NCBI RefSeq assembly: GCF_002217355.1
Contig: NZ_MUHA01000007.1
Location: forward strand, 183,519 to 247,518
From: Flavobacterium oncorhynchi
GTDB lineage: Bacteria > Bacteroidota > Bacteroidia > Flavobacteriales > Flavobacteriaceae
DNA length: 64,000 nt
Reading direction: 5' to 3'
Below are positions 51,731 through 61,700 of this stretch, in pieces; position 1 is the first letter of the stretch; every line of letters starts with the position of its first letter. The position numbers were made by a program, and so were the translations under genes. The notes under the pieces are model-generated. The model saw nothing but the letters and a program-made list of their open reading frames with translations, did no database searches and was not told the origin of the DNA.

Positions 51731-52705
51731 TTAATCGTGTACTGGACTTTGTGTACAAGGACAGTTACTGATTGATGAGAAGAAATCAAAACCAATTGTA
51801 ATTGAATGCGTTCCGGTATTGTAACTTCCTAAATCATTGAACATTACTTGATAGGAGTATCCAAAATAGAATTTTGATTTCATGAAACCTACCATTGGTC
51901 CTACTGAAAGTGGTTTTGGAAATTGATCGTTTAAGAAACGGTATGAAACTCCAATCCAATAATAATCTTCGTAACGGTTATAACGTCTGTACTTAAAGTT
52001 GAAATCGGTTGTTGAACGCTTATCGCTTGCAAAATACTGATAGTAAATTGATGGTTCGTATTCTATACGTCTATTTTCGCCGTCATTAAATACAAAGCCT
52101 GTATATACTTGATAGTTTGAAAGTAAACTAGGTTCTACACCACGATATTTATCTGTGTTCTTTTTTAAGACGTTATTGGCATTAAAACTTACATAAAATC
52201 CTTTGTTACGATATAGCGCACTAATATCGAAGTTGCTATTTGTTGTATAACGGTTATCTGTAACGGCTGGATCCAAAATTGGATGTTCTATTGTATTGTT
52301 AAATTCATCAATATCAATTCTAAATGTATTGAAGTTGTATGAAAGTCCAAAAGACAAATATTGTTTGGAATAATAATCAAGAATCAAATGGTGTGCAAAT
52401 GAAACTTTTGCTCCTGTTTGTCTGGTATATCCATTTTTATCATTGTAAACATTTAAACCAACTCCTGAACGGTCTAGAATTCTAAAATCGGCATACAGCG
52501 ATTGATTATCGGGTGCATCTTTAATCCCAACCCATTGTGTAAGGCCGTTGGCACGAATTCTAAGATTATCACCAATTCCTGCAAATGCTGGTGAAATTAC
52601 AAAAGGGTTATCTGCCAAATACTGGGTAAATACTGGTAGGTTTAACTCTTGGCTGTAACTTGTTGTTACAGCCATGAGTACTAAGGATAAAATAAACTTT
52701 TTCAT
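51731..52705 (-). CDS. sprF: PorP/SprF-family type IX secretion outer-membrane protein
   Basis: The 324-residue protein has a signal peptide (MKKFILSLVLMAVTTSYSQ), the family start LPVFTQYLADNPFVISPAFAGI and a beta-barrel with GTHSITIGFDFF at the C-terminus. PorP/SprF proteins assist export or surface anchoring of the giant adhesin encoded next to them. Start 52705 is chosen at the signal-peptide ATG; an in-frame extension upstream would run back into the sprB gene. It begins 43 nt after the sprB stop, as in gliding flavobacteria. The symbol is by context. Confidence 0.92.
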   Translation of the reverse strand: MKKFILSLVLMAVTTSYSQELNLPVFTQYLADNPFVISPAFAGIGDNLRIRANGLTQWVGIKDAPDNQSLYADFRILDRSGVGLNVYNDKNGYTRQTGAKVSFAHHLILDYYSKQYLSFGLSYNFNTFRIDIDEFNNTIEHPILDPAVTDNRYTTNSNFDISALYRNKGFYVSFNANNVLKKNTDKYRGVEPSLLSNYQVYTGFVFNDGENRRIEYEPSIYYQYFASDKRSTTDFNFKYRRYNRYEDYYWIGVSYRFLNDQFPKPLSVGPMVGFMKSKFYFGYSYQVMFNDLGSYNTGTHSITIGFDFFSSISNCPCTQSPVHD

Positions 52706-52748
52706 TGTAATAATTTTTTTAGACAACATCATAGGGGCATTTATTTTG

Positions 52749-55700
52749 TTATCTGTATAAAGTGAAATGTCCAACAAACTCTCTTGCATCATTCTCGTCA
52801 TTTAGTTTAAGAACATACCAGTAATCACCTGATGGTAATTCAGCACCGTTGTATCTACCATCCCATTTTTGACCATAGTGATATTTAGCAATTATACGAC
52901 CGTATCTGTCAAATATTGAGAACTCCAGTTTGTCATAGATATTAGTACATCCTGGTCCCCAAGTGTCGTAAACGCCGTCTCCGTTTGGTGTAAAGTAATT
53001 ATCAAGACAAACATCAATATACTTAATGTAGTAATCTTGAGAAACTGTACAGCCGTTTTTATCTCTTACGGTTATGGTATAAGTACCTGTTTTGTAAATT
53101 TTGAAATCATTTTTAGTGCTAAAGTTTACTCCATCGATACTGTATTCGTAATCACCTCCACCACCGGTAGCAGTTGCTTTAATAATGTTCCATACTCCTT
53201 TGTCTTCGGCTAATGTTAATGCTAAAGGTTCGTATGAAACGATATCAAAACTTGCTGTTGGTACTTCACATCCGTTTGTATGTCTAGCCACAATAAAGTG
53301 TCTTCCTGGCGTTATGTTCATAAAGACATTACTTGGCTGATAAGTTCCTGTTCCGTCAAGTGAGTAATCAACATCGGCAATATCATTGCTGTCATCAATT
53401 TTTACTACTACCATGTTAGCTTGCGCATTGTCGACACAGTGGTAAGATACTTCGGTAATTGGATCAAGAACAACTGGCAATGGCATATTGATTTCGACTT
53501 CAGAACTACATCCGCTGCTATCAATAATATAAACTGTGTGTTTACCTCCAGTTAAACCAGTATAATCCCTGATATTTCCGTTCACTGGAAGGTACGGCCC
53601 TTTTTCATTATCAAGACTTTCTGTATAAGGTGCTGTACCTCCTTTAATCTCGATACTAAATGCACCATCTTTATCACCAGCACAAACTTCTGGAATCATA
53701 GAACCTGCAATTTCAGCAGCAATAAGTTGATCTGGCTCTTTTATCTCAACGTCTTTTAGGAATACATAACACTCATTTTCATCCTGAACTAAAATATCAT
53801 AGAATCCAGGTTTTAAGTTTTCGAATACATTTTTATCGAAGAACTGTCTAAATTCAGGTTCAATAGCATATTTGTAAACTCCTACTCCGCCATTTGCATT
53901 TACTGTTATTTTACCGTTATTATAACCGTTACAAGTTACACCAGTAGGTACTGCTGTTGCTACAAGAGGCTCATTTGGTTGTGTAATTTCAATTGAAGTT
54001 GACCAAAATTCGCAATCAGAACTTGTTACTTTTACTTTGTAAACTCCAACAGATAAATTTGTAAATACTCCAGGTGTAAGCTGCGTTGGTACTGGAGTAA
54101 TATCTACTCCGGCTGCATCTTGTAAGGTGTAAATATAATTTCCTAAACCTCCTTTTGCAATTACTTTAATAGATCCTGTTGCGCTTCCTTTACATTTAAT
54201 ATCAATCTCACTAGTATGCTCAAAATCTAAATTAGGAACTGGTGAGAACTCAGATGTATTAGATATATAGCTCTTACAATCATTAGAGTCTTTTACAAAA
54301 TATTTGTATTGAACTTTTGCTGTTGTTACCGGCAATGTAATATCTACAAATGAATTAAATGATGCCGCAGAATATGTAATTCCGTCTGCGCTGTAATAAT
54401 ATGGCCCAGTTCCTCCAACTGCAGTAAGTCTAAGTACTGGCGCTTTTCGACAAGTCTCAGTAGTTACAATTTCTAATCTTGCTTTTACTAAATCTGGCTG
54501 ATCAATAACTGCTTTGTTTGAATCATTTGTACAAGTCCAAGTATCATTTACTGTTACATAATATGTTCCTGCTTTAAGACCTGTAAACTTTCTTGCGCCT
54601 TGTGATTGTTCTACTGTCACAGAACCGTCTGTCAATACTCCATGAAGCGTAAAAGTATAATTACCTGAACCTCCTGTAACTAAATCTATTGTTACTACTC
54701 CGTCTTCATTATCAAAACAAGTCAGCTTTGGCGTAGCACTAATCTTCACATCAATTGGCTTAGGGTTATCTAATTTGGCGCTAACAGAGCTTTCGCAGCC
54801 TAAACCATCTTTTACATAAACGGTATAATCTCCAGCTGTTAACTTATCAAATACTGGTGAAGCGTTATATCTTTTAACAACCGATGTTCCTAATCTAAGT
54901 TCGTACAAATATTCACCCGGCCATCCACCTGTTGCTGATGCTACAATTACACCATCATTGTTACCAGCAACGCAAGTAATTTCAGATTGTGTTTTAGACG
55001 CAGTTAATGCAGCTGTTGGTCTATTAATTGTAAAATAGCTTGAAACGCTGCAAAAAGGAGTTCCTCTTAATGTTGCTGTAATCTTATATTCACCAGCTGA
55101 CAAATTAGAAATTGTAAATGGTCCCGCGTTTGGTGTACTACCGCTTTTAACAGTTACTCCCGCTGCATCAGTAACGATATAATCAAATGGCCCAGCTTCG
55201 TCTGGATTAAGAGGAGTTGTGGTAATTACTCTATCAATAAAAGTAACATCTACACTTCCGTTATTGTCATTGAAACAAGTTAAGTTAACAACATTATCAA
55301 TTTTAAGATTAAATGTATTTGGTTCGTTTACATAATGATATGTTTTAACCATACATCCTGTATCTAAATTTGTTACTGTAACTAGGTAATTTGCTACTGG
55401 TAAACCTATAAAAATACCGTCTGTATTTGTTTGTTTAGGATACAGGGTACCGCTTGTACCAGCTGCTGTATCAACATCTACTAAAGTATATTGTAGATTA
55501 GCAGGTGCTGTCGCTCCTACATAACTAACTGAAACTTTAATCTCTTGCGGGTTATTACATGTAATAGCTTTAGTAACACCAACCGTTATTGCATCTATAG
55601 CTATAAATGGTTTAACTTCTACAGTTGCTGGTGCTGTTCCCATACAACCTTTGCTATCGTAAACATTTACTGTATAGATCCCTCCGTTTAAGTCGTTCAC

Positions 55701-58700
55701 TACATAAAATGGTTCTCCTCCTTTTTTAACCGGAATAGGATTTCCTGCTTTAATAAATTCAAATGTTTTATAATTACCTGAACCTCCTAAAATATTAGCA
55801 ACGTTTACTGTGATTGTAGCAAAATTATTAACGTTACTACCTGAAGTACACATAAATGGTACAACATCAGGAACTGGAACACTAATAATATCAGGTGTTC
55901 CTACTGTTATATCTGCAAATTCAGAACAGCCTCTTCCTGAATATACTGTAATTCTGTAAGGACCTGCTGCTAAACCTGTAAAGATTGGACTATCTTGTTT
56001 TGTTATTCCTCCATCGATACTATACTTATAATCAGGATTATCATTAACTCCAGCTGATGGAGCTTCCAAAATTGCTGTTATTGTTCCATCTGTTGAATTA
56101 AAGCACGTAACTGCTGTTGGTTTTAAACTGAAACCTGTTATTAAAGTTGCATCTTCAATTTTTACATCTTCGATTTTAACGCAATTTGTCAATTTATCTC
56201 TTACGTAGAATTTATAATCTCCTGGTATTAATCCTTTAAATATATACTCTGCTGGAGTTGCAGGATCTTCAAAATATGCAATTCCATCCATACTAAATTC
56301 ATAGCTTGGAGTAATTGTACCACCAGAAGCCTTTAAAGTAACTTCACCTGAAGATGTATTACATGTTGGCACTGTTGAAACCTTGGTGATTAGTTTTAAT
56401 GGCTGTAAAATATTTACTTTAAACTCAACTGGGTTTGTACATCCATTTTTATCTTTTACAGTTACGATATATTCTCCTGCTTTATCTACAGTAAATGTAC
56501 CTGTAGGCTGAAAACCGTTACCAATACTATACTCAGCACCGCCTGCAGTTGTCGCAGTTACAGTGAAAGTATAGGTTCCTGTAAGACTAGGGCAATTACT
56601 GAATGCATTTACTGAAAGTCCTGAAGGACTCACATCTTCTGCAATTGTAACATCTTGTTTAATAACACAGCCTTTGCTGTCTTTTACATAAACATCCCAT
56701 TTAGTATTAACTGCTGGATCTAATACTTTAACGCTTTCTGGGCCATATGCTAGATCTGGAGAAGTACCATCTTCAACAAATGCGTAGGTATTACCACCAC
56801 TTCCTCCTGAAATACTGGTTAAATCAATAGTAACTCTTGAGCCACCATTAAAACAATTTTTATTCTCATTTTTTACGCTAAAGCCACTTAATACTGGTGG
56901 TTCTGTAATTTCAACCTCATTTGAAACTGCTGGACAACTTGGGAAAGCTGTTTCTACAATCGAAACTGTATAATTTTTACCTGCGTAAACTTTTTCAGGA
57001 ATTACAAAAGAAGTTGATGCGCTGCTGTTTCCTACTCCTGTTACTGGTGGAGTTAACGGAAGTCCTCCTTGTAAAATCTCATACGTATAAGGTCCTGCGT
57101 AATCTGTAATATTAATCTGGATTTGTCCAGTCATATTTGTATTACAATCTACATTTGTAAAGACACTAGCGGTCACTTTGATTTTATCGAAAACCGGAAC
57201 TTCTACAGCGTTAGACATAATGCTGCAAGTAGTATTGTTATCGAAAATTTCAAATTCATAAAAATGACCTGCTGTTTTAGCAGCATAAACAAATGTATTA
57301 CCTGTTACTGGAATTAATCCTGGAATTAGAACACCATCTCTATATACCTGATAAGTAAACGCTGCTGGAGTATTTGTACCTCCTGTAATAGTTACCTCAA
57401 TGTCTTGCTGATCGTTAAGACAGTCCATTGGCGGATTTATTACAACTGCGACAGCTTTTTGTAATATAGGGAATGGGGCAATTATTACCTCTTCGCTATA
57501 GATACATCCATTAGTATCTTTGACATAATACTTAACAGTTTGAGTTAATTGATTATCAACAACTTTAAATATGTTGTCATCTCCCCAGGTTGTTCCATTG
57601 TTACTATACTTATAGTTTGTAATTATACCGCCTCCTTGTCCGCCAGAAGGAATGATTTCAATTTCTTTGTCTTTTAAATCATCTCCATTACATTCAAATT
57701 TTGATTGTTTGAATGTAGCGCTAACTGGCGTTGGCGGAATAAGTGTGGTATTATCTGTAAACTCACAATCTCTATCAGATTTAACAGTTACACTATACGT
57801 ACCAGCTATTAAACCAGTAAATAGTGGAGTATCTTGAACAACTGGAATACCACCCGCTGGGATAGTTCTGATAAGGGTAAACTTATACGGTTGATTGTCA
57901 TTAGATGCCGCCAATACAACTTCTACAGTACCATTGGCATCATTACCTTGTCCAGGTGTACAATATGGCGGTGTATTCTTTAAAGTAAACGTAACATCTG
58001 TTGGAATTAATAGATCAACAACTGTCGATTTACTACAAGTTGTACCTAAATCTTCAACCGTAATTGTATAATTTCCTGCTGCCTGATTCAAGAATATTGG
58101 ATCATTTAATTGTACAACATCTGGAGTACTAACTGTATTGTTTACTAAAGTGTATTTAAAATTACTTGATATAGTACCTCCAGTTACCTCTGCAGTAATT
58201 GTTCCATTTGCAAGTTTACAAGCTGGTAATTTGGTAAAATCAGCATTGATGTTCAATGGTGCCACTATTTCAATACCTGACACCTTATTGCCACAACCAT
58301 TGGCATCTTTAATTTCAACACTATGTATCCCAGAAGATAAGTTCGAAATTGTAAATGCTGCTGCAGGAATTGGTTTAAATGCACCTCCATCTAAACTATA
58401 TTGATGTTGTCCAATTCCTACGGTAGTAAAGTTTACATTAATACTGAATCCAGCCTCTGTTGCAGTACATTGATTTCCTACTACTGCTGTAATTTCAGGC
58501 TCAGGATCAAGTAAAACATTAACTTCTTTAAATTCAATACAACCATAAGCATCCCTAACATACACTATATAATGACCATTATCCTTATTAAATGTGTTGC
58601 TTGTGTGTAAAGCAAGCTCAAAAGATGCTGCCGTTGGTTTAGTATCACTTGCTGCATCATAACCAACAGGTCCTAAATCATCAAAAATTTGATATAAATA

Positions 58701-61700
58701 TGGTACTGCAATGATACCGTTTGCTGGATCTGCATCAATAGTTGTTCCTCCTTTTCCAAAAGCTTCAATTACTCCTTTCGCGGCTTTACAATTATCATTC
58801 TTAGGTAAATTTACTGTTAAAGTTAAAGGTGTAAGTGATTGTGAAATTGTAAACGTTTTAGATGAATTTATACATACATCTACGCCGCCAACATTATCAA
58901 ACTCTGTAAATAAAATATAGTACGTTCCTGGAATTAATAAAGCAGGGATATCGTAACCAGTTGCAGCTGTTGCTTTTGTAACCATTCCAGAAACTGGAGT
59001 TGGAAGCGGCTTGTTTGTTTGAGAATTAAATATTTCATATTTAACATCTGTGGTTGCTGGATTAAATCCAGAAAGTGTGAACGAAACTTTACCATCCTTC
59101 GCGTCCATACAAGTAACATTACTTGCTTTAACATCAGGAATTAAAGTAGATGCTGATTCAGTTGGAACTTCAGCTTGTTTAAAATAATAACAATTTGTTG
59201 CTAAGTCATAAACAATAAATGAATAGACAACACCAGGATTTAATCCTGTAAAAAGTGATTGTAAATATTTAGGATCTGTTTTATCTACTGTTTCAAGAGC
59301 ATCTTGATATGATCCCAAATTGCTGGCATACTCGTATGGAGGAGTTGAACCAGATAAAATAGGGTAAAGTGCAAAATGATATGGTCCTCCTACTACAGCT
59401 GGCTTTACAGACACTAATAATTCTGCAGTAGTACATGATTTTGTTCCTGTAATCTTTATATCCATCTCCTCTGGTGGAGAAGCCATAGGGATTACTTTTG
59501 TAACAGAGCAATCATTAGCATCTGTAACTGTCAATTCATAAATACCAAAATTTAAAACATTAAATGTGTAATCACCTCTAGCATCAGATATATTATGTGG
59601 AGCTGTTTGTGTTGGCTGCCCAACATTGTTTGTCAACGTATAGGTGAATGGTCCATCAAGAACTACAGGTGGTCCAGGATTAGCAACGTTTGATCCTCCA
59701 ATTAAATCTTTTACTGAAATTGATCCATAAGAGAACCCTGCACCATCACATTTCATGTATTCTACACCAACTGTGTACTCAATTTTAAGAGGTTCTTTAA
59801 TTTTTGCTGGTAAAGTACCTGTACATCCGTTATCATCAGTAATCGTTATGGTATAATCACCCGCTGGAAGACCGGTTGTTTGAGTACCGAAATCAAAACT
59901 AACGGGGCTGGTTTGTTTTACATTGATTGTATAAGGTCCCTTGCCTTTGGCTGTATTAATAACTACATCAATAGATCCTGTTTTGTCTCCATGACAATAA
60001 ATAATACTCCCTTGTTCGGCTGATGTTATCTCCGGATCCGTTTTAGGCTCAACTATTACTGTTGAAGAGGTTGTACATCCTTTTGCATCACTAAATTTAA
60101 ACAAGTAAGTTGTTTGTGTTGTCGCCGTTGTAGCAATGTTATTTGTATAAGTAAAAGTATTACCTGTAAAAGTATACACTGTAGGATCTAAAGTTTCATC
60201 TCCGTTAATTTCTACTGTATAAGAATAATCTTGAGTTCCTCCTAAAACTTCACCATCGATTCTAATACTTGGTACTTTACATGTAGGAGCGTCTATTAAA
60301 TTTGTACTAGCTGTTAACTCTGTCGAAACAGTTTGTTCTGCTAGGTCGATATAACATCCTGTTGACGTATCTGTAACTCTAATAGTGTATTTGCCAGGCT
60401 TTAGTCCTGAAAAAGTTCCATGGTTTTGAGTAGCTTTTCCAATAATATTATACACATAATTGGTCTGTGTATTTGGAGTTACTTTTATTGTAGCTCCAGC
60501 TGCAGTATAACATAAGATTGATGTTGCATCAATACTTGCAACTACTGCTGTTTTACCAGCAATCGTAAAGTCTTGAGTAACCTCACACCCGTTTGCATCT
60601 TTAACCACAACTTTGTAATCGCCATCTGCTAAATCCTCAAAAGTATTGCTTGTTTTTACAATTGGAGTACTTGGGGCTGCAACGGGAGTTACTGTATATT
60701 CATAATCGCCCCATCCGCCTACTACATTAATAATGGCTTTTCCATTTTCTTTACAAGTAACTGGCGAAAGAGTTGGAAGATTAATTTCAAATTTTGTCGA
60801 TGGCGCTTTAACAGTTTCTTTTTTTGAAACCTCGCAATCTGTTTTTCCGTTTTTAACAATAATCTCATGTTCTCCTGCTGCCAATCCAGAAACTAAAATT
60901 TCAAATGAACTGCCTGTTGCAGGTGTAAATAATCCCGTTTGAGCTGTTCCGCCATCAACAGTATAAGAATATGGTGTGTTATTACCAAACCCAGAAATAG
61001 TATATTTTATAGATCCATTTGCATCATCAAGACATTTTACATTGCTGTCAACATTGCTGCTGATACCTAATAACGGTAATTTATCAATAGTATATAATAC
61101 TTCTTTTGTACAATCATTTTCGTCTTTTACTTCAAAAGTATAATTTCCAGGTGCTAAACCTGTAAATTTCGGATCTGATTGATATAATGTCTGTGCAGTA
61201 AGCGGCAATGAAATACGGTATTGGAATGTCGCCATTGTACCTTTACCTCCAGTCACACTTTCGATAGTTACATCAACTGTATTTGACGGACATTTTAATG
61301 CGGTGTTAGAGAATGTCATATCAGTAGGCGGTGTCAAAGCAACTATAGTTCCAGCAGGAACTGTAAGAGGACATCCTTTTCCATCTGTAATATCAACATT
61401 ATAAGTTCCTGGAATATCTAAATTTTCAAATAAACCTGTATCATTTGATGCTATAACTGTTGTACCATTTTTTAATACAAATGTAAAAGATCCGTTTCCA
61501 CCAGTTGCAGAAGCAGAAATTGTTGCCTTATGTGCACAAGTATATGGAATTGATATTGAAGCAGAACCTCCTAAAGCATCCGGAGCTGAAATAGTAACTG
61601 TTTTTTGACCTGTACAGCCTTTGCTGTCTTTTACATAAAACGTATGATCACCTTCTGATAAACCAAAGAAAATACCAGTATTATTTGTAAACGTTGTACC

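Noticed and set aside
52706..52801. Longer in-frame start of sprF
   Set aside because: The extension runs into the sprB 3' end and the signal peptide starts at 52705.
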